Shown here: in pieces, positions 32,601 through 40,020 of the stretch
Layout: each line of letters opens with the position of its first letter
Position numbering within the stretch: position 1 is the stretch's first letter
Source: Pseudogemmobacter sp044142105
Lineage (GTDB): Bacteria > Pseudomonadota > Alphaproteobacteria > Rhodobacterales > Rhodobacteraceae
NCBI RefSeq assembly: GCF_044142105.1
Contig: NZ_JBGTYM010000001.1
Span: 124,001 to 188,000, forward strand
DNA: 64,000 bases
Direction: 5' to 3'
Position numbers and translations under genes: made by a program
The notes under the pieces: model-generated
Seen by the model: the letters and a program-made list of their open reading frames with translations, nothing else
What the model was told of the DNA's origin: nothing
Database searches by the model: none

Positions 32601-32823
32601 CGCCCATCATCCGGTGCCAGCGGATCAGGATGTCTTGCAGCGTGTTGTTGAAGGCATGGCCCATATGCAGGCTGCCGGTCACGTTGGGCGGCGGGATCAT
32701 GATGGAAAAGGCGGGGTGGCCGGGCTTGGCATGGGCGCCGGCGGCGAAGGCCTTGGCCTCGAGCCAGGTCTTCGAGATGCGGGCTTCGGCCTCGGCGGCG
32801 TTGAAGGTCTTTTCCATCGGCAT
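29686..32823 (-). CDS. valS: Valyl-tRNA synthetase
   Basis: Charges tRNA(Val). 1045 residues, longer than the 951 of E. coli ValS. The HIGH-type motif is PNVTGSLHMGHAFNN, the editing domain has YISIATTRPETMLGD, KMSKS is in KGKKMSKSLGNVIDP, and a C-terminal coiled coil ends the protein (EEKARLQKARDKLAKEIGGLKGRL). Extra residues between the editing and catalytic parts (around 520-600: KMQRGQVDWFCDRIANGKAF...) lie in a stretch (31021-31215) of about 52% GC with unusual codons. The start ATG 32823 is chosen because AAAGG lies nine bases upstream; ATGs at 32832 and 32817 are in frame. Confidence 0.97.
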   Translation of the reverse strand: MPMEKTFNAAEAEARISKTWLEAKAFAAGAHAKPGHPAFSIMIPPPNVTGSLHMGHAFNNTLQDILIRWHRMMGDDTLWQPGTDHAGIATQMVTEREMALSQEPARREMGREKFLARVWQQKVKSRGTIIGQLQRLGASADWSREAFTMSGAPGAPAGEEGNFHDAVIKVFVDMYNKGLIYRGKRLVNWDPHFETAISDLEVENTEVPGHMWHFKYPLAGGQTYEYVERDAEGNVTLRETRDYISIATTRPETMLGDGAVAVHPSDERYAPIVGKLCEIPVGPREHRRLIPIITDEYPDPNFGSGAVKITGAHDFNDYAVAKRAGIPCYRLMDTRAQMRADGAPYAEAAAVAQAASRAWLIAKGYALPGIAEQPVSLTESEVDALNLVPEDLRGLDRYEARKRVVEQITAEGLAVTTLKKTIDKETGSEHLELVPYVESKPIMQPFGDRSKVVIEPMLTDQWFVDTAKIVEPALEAVRTGKTKIIPASGEKTYYHWLENIEPWCISRQLWWGHQIPVWYGPNYDAETIEGFAADVKMQRGQVDWFCDRIANGKAFVGASREDAEAAARLYYGANTEFRYAELEEETDGGVAKSLKLKLDASGDTPHVLVELRRDPDVLDTWFSSGLWPIGTLGWPDQTEALQKYFPTSVLVTGQDILFFWVARMMMMQLAVVGDIPFHTVYLHGLVRDAKGKKMSKSLGNVIDPLEIIDEYGADALRFANAAMATLGGVLKLDTARIAGYRNFGTKLWNACRFAEMNGVWDGHATQSAPPQPKATANRWIIGETARALAEVNAAMQDFRFDQAADALYKFVWGKVCDWYVEFAKPLFDGEDAAETRATMAWVLDQSMILLHPFMPFITEELWGTTGARASLLVHADWPTYGLDLIDPAAQSEMGFVTALIDEIRSARAQVHVPVGLKIDLIAIDLPEAARAAWERNEALIRRLARIDSFSEGAAPKGAIALTVEGASFAIPLQGLIDVAEEKARLQKARDKLAKEIGGLKGRLNNPNFAKSAPEDVVMEAQSNLEAREDEAAKIEAALKRLADLA

Positions 32824-32938
32824 GGGCGTCATCCTTTGCAGTCCGCGCGGGCATAGCGAATCCAGGCCCCAAGGCCAAGGGGGAGGCTGGATTTCCGGCA
32901 CGGATCGGGCAGGATGCGGGTGGACAGGAGGGCAGGAC

Positions 32939-33454
32939 ATGCGGCGAGGTTTCACGCGGGGATCGGGGCTTTCGATCAAGGTGGCGCCTGCGCTGGTGCT
33001 GGGGCTGGTCGCGGGGTTCTTCGCTTTAATGGCAGTGATCTTCTGGCTGGCCTCGCAATCGCTGGGCGCCAGCGCGCAGCGGCTGGCCGAGGGCGGGCAG
33101 GAAATCGAGGCGGTGATCACGGACAAACGCATCGTCGAGCGGGAGGAGAACGACCGCGACGGCGACCGGCGGCGCAGCACGAACCACTATCTGACCGTCA
33201 GCTTCACGCCGCCTTCCGGCGAGGCGGTGACCGCGGATGAGCTGGTCGGGCAGACGCGCTATGACGCGGTGCAGGTCGGGCAGAAGGTGACGCTTTACTA
33301 CCTGCCGGAAGAGCCGACGCTGTTCGAATTCGCGCGTGGCGACAAAGCGTCGGATGCCGGGGTGTTCCGCTGGCTTGCCATCGGGCTTGCGGGCGCGGGC
33401 TGCGCCGCGGCGGTGGGGGCGTTCCTGCTGCGCGGCAGGCCTGCCGCAGCCTGA
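32939..33454 (+). CDS. DUF3592-type membrane protein
   Basis: 171 residues with a membrane helix near each end (VAPALVLGLVAGFFALMAVIFW and WLAIGLAGAGCAAAVGAFLL) and a soluble middle of DUF3592 type: VEAVITDKR-like IEAVITDKRIVERE, TNHYLTVSFTPPSGE, VQVGQKVTLYYLPEEPTLFEF. The family's function is unknown. The start ATG 32939-32941 has GGAGG seven bases upstream. It is divergent from valS. Confidence 0.82.
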   Translation: MRRGFTRGSGLSIKVAPALVLGLVAGFFALMAVIFWLASQSLGASAQRLAEGGQEIEAVITDKRIVEREENDRDGDRRRSTNHYLTVSFTPPSGEAVTADELVGQTRYDAVQVGQKVTLYYLPEEPTLFEFARGDKASDAGVFRWLAIGLAGAGCAAAVGAFLLRGRPAAA

Positions 33455-33480
33455 AAAGGCGGCGCCTCCCGGCCTGGAGC

Positions 33481-33498
33481 CACCGGATATGTCCGGTG
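33481..33498. promoter_or_regulatory. Candidate operator of the TetR gene
   Basis: CACCGGA-TATG-TCCGGTG is a perfect 7-4-7 inverted repeat 72 bases upstream of the tetR-type start, sized like a TetR-family operator. A looser CTTGAC...GTCAAG pair lies at 33511-33538. It could instead be the end of the DUF3592 transcript. Confidence 0.35.
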
Positions 33499-33569
33499 TG
33501 CGCGAAAAAACTTGACGGCGCAAAGATGGGTGGTCAAGGCTGGGCCCGCGGGGCCAGGAGGCATGGAAC

Positions 33570-34142
33570 ATGGCGGACAAACCCTATCACCATGGCAATC
33601 TGCGCGCGGCGCTGTTGACGGCGGCCGAAGCGGAATTGACCGAGGCCGGGGTCGAGGGGTTCTCGTTGCGCTCGGTCGCCCGGCGTGCAGGTGTCAGCCA
33701 TGCCGCGCCCAAACACCATTTCGGCGACACGGCCGGGCTGCTGACAGCATTGGCGGCGGAAGGGTTTCGCGCCTTTGTCGCCGCCCAGACCGCGCGCGAG
33801 GCGCAGGCGGGCGATGGCGCGGCCGAGAAGCTGATGGCCTCGGGCCTGGGCTATGTCGATTTCGCCTGTGCGCGCCCGGCGCTGTTCCGGCTGATCTTCA
33901 CCTCGCGGCGGATCGACGAGTCCTCGGACGAATTGGTCGACGCCGGAAGCGCCGCCTATATGCATCTTGCCAATGGCGTTATGGCGATGGGCGGGCGCGA
34001 GGGCGATATCGCGGCCTTCTGGGCCACCGCGCATGGTCTGGCAGAACTGATGATGTCGGGCCGGTTGGCGCAGATTGCAGATCTGCCCGAGGGCGAACGC
34101 GACGCGGCGCTGGGAACGATCCTGCGCCGCGCCATGCCCTGA
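33570..34142 (+). CDS. TetR-family transcriptional regulator
   Basis: 190 residues. The N-terminal helix-turn-helix reads FSLRSVARRAGVSHAAPKHHFGDTAGLLTAL, a normal TetR DNA-binding domain with the HHFGD ending, and the C-terminal region matches the WHG-type ligand domain (FWATAHGLAELMMSGRLAQI). It is a repressor of unknown ligand and targets. The start ATG has AGGAGG-like CAGGAGG about 11 bases upstream. It is convergent with the DUF1428 gene, with four bases between the stops. Confidence 0.92.
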   Translation: MADKPYHHGNLRAALLTAAEAELTEAGVEGFSLRSVARRAGVSHAAPKHHFGDTAGLLTALAAEGFRAFVAAQTAREAQAGDGAAEKLMASGLGYVDFACARPALFRLIFTSRRIDESSDELVDAGSAAYMHLANGVMAMGGREGDIAAFWATAHGLAELMMSGRLAQIADLPEGERDAALGTILRRAMP

Positions 34143-34146
34143 GCTG

Positions 34147-34503
34147 TCAGAGCGCGGTTCCTCGCGTCAGCACCGGCACGAAGCCGCCATAGACCATGCG
34201 CTTGCCGTCGAAAGGCATTTCGCCCATTTCGGCCTCGTCCGACATCATATCGGCGAAGGCCTTGTCGCGGGTCGCCTTGTCGGGCCAGGTCATCCAGGCG
34301 AAGACCACCGTCTCGTCCGGTTGCAGATCGACCGCGCGCAGGAAATCGGTGTGCTCGCCGGGGGACACTTCGTCGCCCCAACAGACGACAAGCCCGGTCG
34401 CGCCCTTGTCGCGGAAGAAGGGCCACCACTTGGCCTCATGGGCGGTGTATTCGTCCTTGCGGACATTCTGGACGGGGATGAGGAAGCCGTCGACATAAGC
34501 CAT
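34147..34503 (-). CDS. DUF1428 family protein (YbaA-like)
   Basis: 118 residues, complete DUF1428: MAYVDGFLIPVQNVRKDEYTAH at the N-terminus, VVCWGDEVSPGEHTDFLRAVDLQPDETVVFAWMTWPDKATRDKA in the middle and MPFDGKRMVYGGFVPVL at the end. The fold is a dimeric alpha-beta barrel; the function is not known. It is convergent with the TetR gene and has its own start with a short upstream region. Confidence 0.93.
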   Translation of the reverse strand: MAYVDGFLIPVQNVRKDEYTAHEAKWWPFFRDKGATGLVVCWGDEVSPGEHTDFLRAVDLQPDETVVFAWMTWPDKATRDKAFADMMSDEAEMGEMPFDGKRMVYGGFVPVLTRGTAL

Positions 34504-34558
34504 GGGGGCGCTCCTGTATCTGGGGTAGGTCCAGGGTGGGGCCAGTTGCAGATTCGCG

Positions 34559-34583
34559 CAAAAGGCGGCGGGGGAATCCGCCG
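34559..34583 (-). terminator. Intrinsic terminator of the Lrp-type gene
   Basis: On the minus strand CGGCGG-ATTCCC-CCGCCG (34566-34583) is followed by CCTTTT, about 85 bases after the stop of the lrp-type gene. Confidence 0.5.
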
Positions 34584-34668
34584 ATCCTTTGGGCGCGCGC
34601 GCGCCTGGCCCGTCGATCTTCCATGCCCGGGCAGGGGCGACGACAAGCCGATCGCGCGGGAGAAGAGG

Positions 34669-35100
34669 TTAGACCGCGCGGTCGATCTTGGTCGAGAGGT
34701 GGATCAGGCTTTCGGAGGATTTAACCCCGGTCATCGCGCCGATCTGGTCCAGCACCTGGTCCAGCACCTGGGTGTTCGGGCAGGCGATCTGCAACAGAAG
34801 ATCGAAGCGGCCCGAGGTGGTGAAGCAGCGCTCGATCTCGGCGATGGCTTTCAGTCGGGTCAGGATCGCGGCCTGGGCGCGGGGTTCGATCGACAAGAGA
34901 ACGCTTGCGCGCAGCCGCCCTTCGCGCGCCCCTTCGCCCAGCTTCAGCGTATAGCCCGCGATCACGCCATTGGTCTCGAGCCGTTCGAGTCGGGCCTGAA
35001 TCGTCGAGCGCGCCACCTTGAGCCGTCGCGACAGGGTGGCCACCGACATGCGGGCATCCGCCGAAAGCAGGCCCACGATCGAGCGGTCGAGTTCATCCAT
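34669..35100 (-). CDS. Lrp/AsnC-family regulator
   Basis: 143 residues: N-terminal helix-turn-helix (LLSADARMSVATLSRRLKVARSTIQARLERLETNGVIAGYT) and a C-terminal RAM ligand-binding domain (GRFDLLLQIACPNTQVLDQVLDQIGAMTGVKSSESLIHLSTKI). It is divergent from the ornithine/lysine decarboxylase gene, and a 15-bp palindrome typical of Lrp sites lies 31 bases upstream of its own start, so it probably controls both itself and the decarboxylase in response to an amino acid such as ornithine or lysine (inference). Confidence 0.93.
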   Translation of the reverse strand: MDELDRSIVGLLSADARMSVATLSRRLKVARSTIQARLERLETNGVIAGYTLKLGEGAREGRLRASVLLSIEPRAQAAILTRLKAIAEIERCFTTSGRFDLLLQIACPNTQVLDQVLDQIGAMTGVKSSESLIHLSTKIDRAV

Positions 35101-35130
35101 GGCGGCTACCTTGCAGTTTGATCATGTTTT

Positions 35131-35145
35131 TCGTCATTATGACGA
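35131..35145. promoter_or_regulatory. Candidate Lrp/AsnC binding site
   Basis: TCGTCAT-T-ATGACGA is a perfect 15-bp palindrome between divergent lrp and the decarboxylase gene. Lrp/AsnC proteins usually bind 15-bp palindromes. It overlaps a possible -35 region of a promoter with -10 TATATA at 35160-35165. Confidence 0.55.
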
Positions 35146-35169
35146 TGTTTCGCGGCATTTATATAGTTT

Positions 35170-35322
35170 TAATCGGTGAAGATGTCACACATATCGCGCA
35201 TCCTATCTGCAGGAAAAGGGCGGCTCATACGCACCTGGCCTGGTTTACTTGAAACCACGCTGGTGCCCGGCCCACTGCCAGGGAAGGGCGAAGCGTCTTC
35301 ATTGGCTGAAAGGACAAAGCTG
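35170..35322 (+). promoter_or_regulatory. Long 5' leader of the decarboxylase gene, candidate speF-type regulatory RNA
   Basis: About 150 bases lie between the likely transcription start and the decarboxylase ATG. An ATG at 35182 opens a frame that runs without stop into the gene, and several GC-rich segments (around 35260-35300) can pair. Alphaproteobacterial ornithine decarboxylase genes are known to carry a conserved speF RNA motif in this place. I cannot confirm the match by structure, so this rests mainly on position. Confidence 0.4.
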
Positions 35323-36468
35323 ATGGGACTCTCAAAGACGATCTGGACCAATCCGGCCGAATTTCTGCGGATGCAGCAACCGGAAAACCCGGTGCTGTTC
35401 TTCGCGCCTTCGGCGGTGCAGGCCGCGGCGCGCCGCTTCATTGACGGCTTCCCGGGCATGGTGACCTATGCGGTCAAGTCGAACCCGGGCGAAGAGATGG
35501 TGGAAAACCTCGCCGCGGCGGGCGTGCGCGGCTATGACTGCGCCTCGCCCTTCGAGATCGACCTGATCCGCCGTCTCGCCCCCGATGCGGCGATCCACTA
35601 CAACAACCCGGTGCGCGCGCGCTACGAGATCGAGCATGCGGTGGCGCGGGGGGTGAAGAGCTACTCGGTCGATTCGCGCTCGGAACTGGACAAGCTGATC
35701 GAACTGGTGCCGGCCGAGGGCACGGAAATCTCGGTGCGCTTCAAGCTGCCGGTGGCGGGCGCGGCCTATAATTTCGGCGCCAAGTTCGGCGCGACGGCGG
35801 ATCTGGCGGATGACCTGCTGAAAGTGGTGGCCGAGGCGGGCTTTATCCCCTCGCTGACCTTCCATCCCGGCACGCAATGCACCGACCCGCATGCCTGGGA
35901 AGCCTATATCCGCGCCGCGGCCGAGATCGCGGCCGAGGCGGGCGTGACCATCGCCCGGCTGAATGTGGGCGGCGGTTTCCCGAACCACCGCCTGCATGCG
36001 GTGGTGCCGGCGCTGGAGGACACGTTCCGCCTGATCGACCGCGTCGCGACCGAGGCTTTCGGCGACAACCGCCCGCTGCTGGTCTGCGAACCGGGCCGGG
36101 CGATGTGCGGCGATGCCTTCACCCTGGCGGCGCGCGTCAAATCGGTGCGCGATGGCGAGCATGTGTTCCTGAACGATGGGGTCTATGGCACGCTGACCGA
36201 ACTGCCGCTGATCGGCGTGATCGACCGCTTCCAGGTTGTTGCACCCGATGGCACGCCGCGCACTGGCAAGCCGGAAAACCGCATCGTCTTTGGCCCGACC
36301 TGCGACTCGGTCGACCGGCTGCCGGGCGAGCTGCCACTGCCGTCGGACATCGCCGAGGGCGATTATGTGATCTGGCATGGCATGGGCAGCTATTCGGTTG
36401 TCACCAACAGCCGCTTCAACGGCTTTGGCGATCTGCAAATGGCCACGGTTCTCAGCCTCAAGGTCTGA
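35323..36468 (+). CDS. Ornithine/lysine decarboxylase (PLP, alanine-racemase fold)
   Basis: 381-residue group IV decarboxylase that makes putrescine (or cadaverine) from ornithine (or lysine). The cofactor Lys is K52 in VTYAVKSNPGEEMV, the phosphate-binding block is LNVGGGFPNHR, FHPGTQC forms part of the site, and the catalytic Cys lies in FGPTCDSVDRL. ISVRFKLPVAGAAYNFGAKFG is typical of bacterial ODC rather than diaminopimelate decarboxylase. The start ATG 35323 has AAAGGA eight bases upstream and gives the family N-terminus. Control by the divergent Lrp and by the leader is likely. An intrinsic terminator follows. Confidence 0.93.
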   Translation: MGLSKTIWTNPAEFLRMQQPENPVLFFAPSAVQAAARRFIDGFPGMVTYAVKSNPGEEMVENLAAAGVRGYDCASPFEIDLIRRLAPDAAIHYNNPVRARYEIEHAVARGVKSYSVDSRSELDKLIELVPAEGTEISVRFKLPVAGAAYNFGAKFGATADLADDLLKVVAEAGFIPSLTFHPGTQCTDPHAWEAYIRAAAEIAAEAGVTIARLNVGGGFPNHRLHAVVPALEDTFRLIDRVATEAFGDNRPLLVCEPGRAMCGDAFTLAARVKSVRDGEHVFLNDGVYGTLTELPLIGVIDRFQVVAPDGTPRTGKPENRIVFGPTCDSVDRLPGELPLPSDIAEGDYVIWHGMGSYSVVTNSRFNGFGDLQMATVLSLKV

Positions 36469-36505
36469 TCGTTTCGCAAACCCGTGACCGGCGCTGACGC
36501 GCTTG

Positions 36506-36546
36506 CGCCCCCGGCTGGACAAACCCGGCCGGGGGCGTAACCATTT
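36506..36546 (+). terminator. Intrinsic terminator of the decarboxylase gene
   Basis: Perfect 10-bp stem CGCCCCCGGC with GCCGGGGGCG (36506-36515 and 36528-36537), then TAACCATTTT. Confidence 0.75.
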
Positions 36547-36572
36547 TGCGGGACTTGACGCGAGGATCGCCG

Positions 36573-38849
36573 ATGACGGCCGACATGAAGTTCGGGCAGG
36601 CGCAAAACCTGACCCGGCGCGAGGATCTGCGGTTTCTGACCGGCAAGGGGCGCTATGTCAGCGACATCGTGCCTGAAGGCGCTTTGGTGGCGCAGTTCCT
36701 GCGCTCGGACCGGGCCCATGGCGCGATCACGGCGCTGGAGGCAGGCGAAGCGCGCGCCATGCCCGGCGTGGCAGCGGTGCTGACGGCCAAGGACCTGCGC
36801 GCGGCGGGCGTGACGCTGGACATGTGGGCCATGGTGGTGAAGGGCGGCGCCACGCCGGCGCGCCCGGTGCTGGCCGAGGGCCATGTGCGCCATGTCGGCG
36901 AGGCGCTGGCCTGCGTGATGGCGGAGAGCGCGGCGCAGGCGATGGATGCGGCAGAAGCGATCATCGTCGAGATCGACGAGTTGGACCCCGTTCTGGCTTT
37001 GGAGCCGGGGCTGGCGCCGCTCCATCCGGGGGCGGCGGACAATCTGGCCTTCACCTATGATCTCGGTGATCCTGCGGGCACGGCGGCGGCGCTGGCGGCC
37101 AGCCACAGCGTCGTGGCGATGGAGGTGCTGCACAACCGGGTCACCGCCGCCTCGATGGAGCCGCGGGCGGCCTGGGCGGAATGGGATGGCAAACGCCTGC
37201 ATCTTTGCGTCTCGGGGCAGGGGGTGTGGTTCCAGAAAGCGGAACTTGCCCGGATGCTGGGGCTGAAGAAGGCCGATGTGCGGGTGACGACCCCGGATGT
37301 GGGCGGCGGCTTCGGCATGAAGTCGATGTGCTACCCGGAATATGTGGTGATCGCGCAGGCGGCGCGGATGCTGGGCCGGCCGGTGGCCTGGGTCTCGACC
37401 CGGACCGAGGCGATGCTGACCGACAATGGCGGGCGCGACCTGGTGGCGCGGGTGGAGATGGGCTTTGACGCGGGCCACCGCATGACGGGCTACCGTGTTA
37501 ACCTCGTCTCCAATCTGGGCGCCTATAATTCCCAATTCGGGCAGGAGATTCAGTCGGAGCTGTTCGCCAAGGTGCTGTGCGGGGTCTATGACATTCCCAA
37601 GGCGCATCTGCACGCGGTCGGGGTCTATACCAACACCGCGCCGGTCGATGCCTATCGCGGTGCCGGGCGCCCCGAAGCGATCATGACGATCGAGCGCCTG
37701 GTCGATGAGGCGGCGCGGCAATTGGGCACCGATCCCTTCACGCTGCGGGCCCTGAACCATGTGAAGACCTTCCCGGCCAAGACGCTGGTGGGCGAAGTGA
37801 TCGACGTGGGCGATTTCACCGGCGTTCTGGATGCCGCGCGGGCCCGCGCCGATCTGCCGGGTCTTGCCGCGCGCAGGGCGGCCAGCGAAGCCCGCGGCCT
37901 GATCCGTGGCCTGGGCACCTGCCAGTATATCGAGGCCATTCTCGGCTCGCCCGAGGAAACCGCGCGCGTCACCTTGGATGCAGATGGCGGGGCGACGATC
38001 TATGTCGGCACGCAGTCGAACGGGCAGGGCCATGAATCGGTCTATGCCCGCATGGTTGCCGCCGCGACGGGCCTGCCGGTCGATCTGGTGCGCGTGGTCG
38101 AGGGCGACAGCGACGCCATCCCCAAGGGTGGCGGCACCGGCGGATCGCGCTCGGTCACCGTGCAGGGCACGGCGGCGCGCAAGACGATCGTGCAGATGGT
38201 CGAGGGGTTCCGCGCCTTTCTGGCGGGGGAATGGGGGGCGGACCGCGTCGACTATGCCGAAGGCGAATTTGCCGCGCCGGGCACCAACCGCAAGGCGGGC
38301 TTTGCCGAGGCGGCGGCTTTGGCGCGCGACAGGGGCCGGGCCGACCTTTGCGATCAAAGCGCCACGATCACGCTGGAGGGACGGTCCTTCCCAAATGGCG
38401 TCCATCTCTGCGAGGTGGAGATCGACCCCGAGACCGGGGCTTTGACGCTGGACCGCTACACCGTCGTCGATGATTTTGGCACGCTGATCGCGCCAAATCT
38501 GGTGCAGGGGCAGGTGCAAGGGGGGCTTGCCCAGGGTTTCGGTCAGGCGGTGACCGAGGATTTCCGCTATGACGAGACCGGGCAGGTCCTGACCGGCAGT
38601 TTCATGGATTACGGGATGCCGCGGGCCGATCAGGTGCCGGGCATGGATTTCTCGACCCTGCCGACGATCACCGCAACCAACCCGCTGGGCATGAAGGGCT
38701 GCGGCGAGGCGGGGACGGTGGGCGCTTTGGCTGCGATTTCGAACGCGGTGCGCGATGCGCTGGCGCCTTTGGGCGTCGCCCGCGTGGACATGCCCTTCAC
38801 ACCCTTGCGGCTGTGGCAGATGATCGAAGAGGCAAAGGGTGCTGCTTGA
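36573..38849 (+). CDS. Molybdenum hydroxylase large subunit (xanthine dehydrogenase / CoxL family)
   Basis: 758-residue molybdopterin-binding subunit. Family blocks are RREDLRFLTGKGRYVSDI at the N-terminus, LCVSGQGVWFQKAELARMLG, TPDVGGGFGMKSMCYPEYV, APVDAYRGAGRPEAIM, GGTGGSRSVTVQG and the catalytic Glu in LGMKGCGEAGTVGALAA. The active loop is AYRGAGR, the form II type, not the AYRCSFR of true CO dehydrogenase, so CO is not the substrate. No medium (FAD) or small (2Fe-2S) subunit is adjacent, which is unusual. The start ATG 36573 has GAGG seven bases upstream. Its end overlaps the DUF2235 gene. Confidence 0.93.
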   Translation: MTADMKFGQAQNLTRREDLRFLTGKGRYVSDIVPEGALVAQFLRSDRAHGAITALEAGEARAMPGVAAVLTAKDLRAAGVTLDMWAMVVKGGATPARPVLAEGHVRHVGEALACVMAESAAQAMDAAEAIIVEIDELDPVLALEPGLAPLHPGAADNLAFTYDLGDPAGTAAALAASHSVVAMEVLHNRVTAASMEPRAAWAEWDGKRLHLCVSGQGVWFQKAELARMLGLKKADVRVTTPDVGGGFGMKSMCYPEYVVIAQAARMLGRPVAWVSTRTEAMLTDNGGRDLVARVEMGFDAGHRMTGYRVNLVSNLGAYNSQFGQEIQSELFAKVLCGVYDIPKAHLHAVGVYTNTAPVDAYRGAGRPEAIMTIERLVDEAARQLGTDPFTLRALNHVKTFPAKTLVGEVIDVGDFTGVLDAARARADLPGLAARRAASEARGLIRGLGTCQYIEAILGSPEETARVTLDADGGATIYVGTQSNGQGHESVYARMVAAATGLPVDLVRVVEGDSDAIPKGGGTGGSRSVTVQGTAARKTIVQMVEGFRAFLAGEWGADRVDYAEGEFAAPGTNRKAGFAEAAALARDRGRADLCDQSATITLEGRSFPNGVHLCEVEIDPETGALTLDRYTVVDDFGTLIAPNLVQGQVQGGLAQGFGQAVTEDFRYDETGQVLTGSFMDYGMPRADQVPGMDFSTLPTITATNPLGMKGCGEAGTVGALAAISNAVRDALAPLGVARVDMPFTPLRLWQMIEEAKGAA

Positions 38850-39921
38850 CCGTCTCCGCAGCTGGTTCCGCCGCCGCCCGGTCGTTGAGACCGAACCTGC
38901 GGCTGCGCCGGAGCCGGGGCGGGTGCGGGGGCGGGTCGATCATGTGATCATCCTGGATGGCACGATGTCCTCGCTTGAGCCGGGGCAGGAATCCAATGCC
39001 GGTCTGACCTACAGGCTTCTGGCCGAAGGTGGGCCGAAGGTGCATCGGACGCTGTACTACCAGCCGGGCCTGCAATGGCAGGGCTGGCGGCGCGGCATGG
39101 ATATCGTTCAGGGGCGCGGGATCAACAGGCTGATCATGCGGGCCTATGGCCATCTGGCCAGCCACTATCGTGAGGGCGACCGCATCTTCCTGTTCGGCTA
39201 TTCGCGCGGGGCTTTCGCGGTGCGCAGCCTTGCCGGGGTGATCGACCGCGTGGGTCTTCTGCACCATACTGCGGCGCTGGAACGCAATGTACGCCTGGCC
39301 TATCGTCACTATCGCCAGAATCCGGGCAGCGATGCCGCGCGGGCCTTCGCGCGGGAAAACTGCCATGCCGAGGCGCCGGTCGAGATGGTGGGGGTCTGGG
39401 ATACGGTGAAGGCTCTGGGCATAAGGCTGCCGCTTCTGTGGATGTTCGCCGACAAGCGCAATGACTTTCACTCTCATCAGCTTGGCGCCTCGATCCGCCA
39501 CGGCTTTCATGCCCTGGCGCTGGACGAGACGCGGGTCGTCTTTTCGCCGGTCCTGTGGGATTGCCCGCCGGGATGGGAGGGCAATGTCGAGCAGGTCTGG
39601 TTCCGGGGCGCGCATGGCGATATCGGCGGGCAGATCGGCAGCTTCGATCCGGCGCGGCCCCTGGCGAATATCCCGCTGACCTGGATGCTCGACCGGGCCG
39701 AAAGCTGTGGCCTTGCGCTGCCGACGGGCTGGCGCGGGCGCTTTCCCTGCGATCCGATGGCGCCGATGGTCGGCACCTGGATGAGCTGGGGCAAGTGGTT
39801 CCTTTATCGCCGCCGCCGCCGGATCGGCCATGACCGCTCGGAACGCCTGCATGAAAGCGTGCCGCAGCGCGGCCGCCGCCGCTGGCCTGCCACCCTTGCC
39901 GCAGGCCGCCCGGCAGAATAG
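38839..39921 (+). CDS. DUF2235 alpha/beta-hydrolase-type protein
   Basis: 360 residues. DHVIILDGTMSSLEPGQESN is the DUF2235 opening, RIFLFGYSRGAFAVRSLAGVIDRVGLL holds the nucleophile elbow GYSRG, MVGVWDTVKALGI and VWFRGAHGDIGGQIG give the likely catalytic Asp and His. Members include type VI secretion phospholipase effectors, but no vgrG or immunity gene is nearby, so a housekeeping hydrolase is as likely. The start is GTG 38839, inside the end of the molybdenum hydroxylase gene (11-base overlap), which implies coupled translation. The last 25 residues are basic. Confidence 0.88.
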   Translation: MLLDRLRSWFRRRPVVETEPAAAPEPGRVRGRVDHVIILDGTMSSLEPGQESNAGLTYRLLAEGGPKVHRTLYYQPGLQWQGWRRGMDIVQGRGINRLIMRAYGHLASHYREGDRIFLFGYSRGAFAVRSLAGVIDRVGLLHHTAALERNVRLAYRHYRQNPGSDAARAFARENCHAEAPVEMVGVWDTVKALGIRLPLLWMFADKRNDFHSHQLGASIRHGFHALALDETRVVFSPVLWDCPPGWEGNVEQVWFRGAHGDIGGQIGSFDPARPLANIPLTWMLDRAESCGLALPTGWRGRFPCDPMAPMVGTWMSWGKWFLYRRRRRIGHDRSERLHESVPQRGRRRWPATLAAGRPAE

Positions 39922-39930
39922 GCCGAGACC

Positions 39931-39992
39931 GCTCTTCCCCCTTCATCCAGGCTCAAATATTCTTGGCGCCGCCGGGGGGCAGGCAGCCCCGC
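39931..39992 (-). repeat. Composite intergenic element D
   Basis: On the minus strand GC-rich GGGGC-TGCCT-GCCCC pairs, then GGCGGCGCCAAGAATATTTG and CCTGGATGAAGGGG. On the plus strand it begins shortly after the DUF2235 stop and ends before aguB. Confidence 0.55.
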
Positions 39993-40020
39993 GAGAGGTC
40001 AACCAGAGAGCCGGTCCCGC

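Noticed and set aside
36573..38849. Aerobic CO dehydrogenase CoxL
   Set aside because: The active loop is AYRGAGR, not AYRCSFR, and coxS and coxM are absent.
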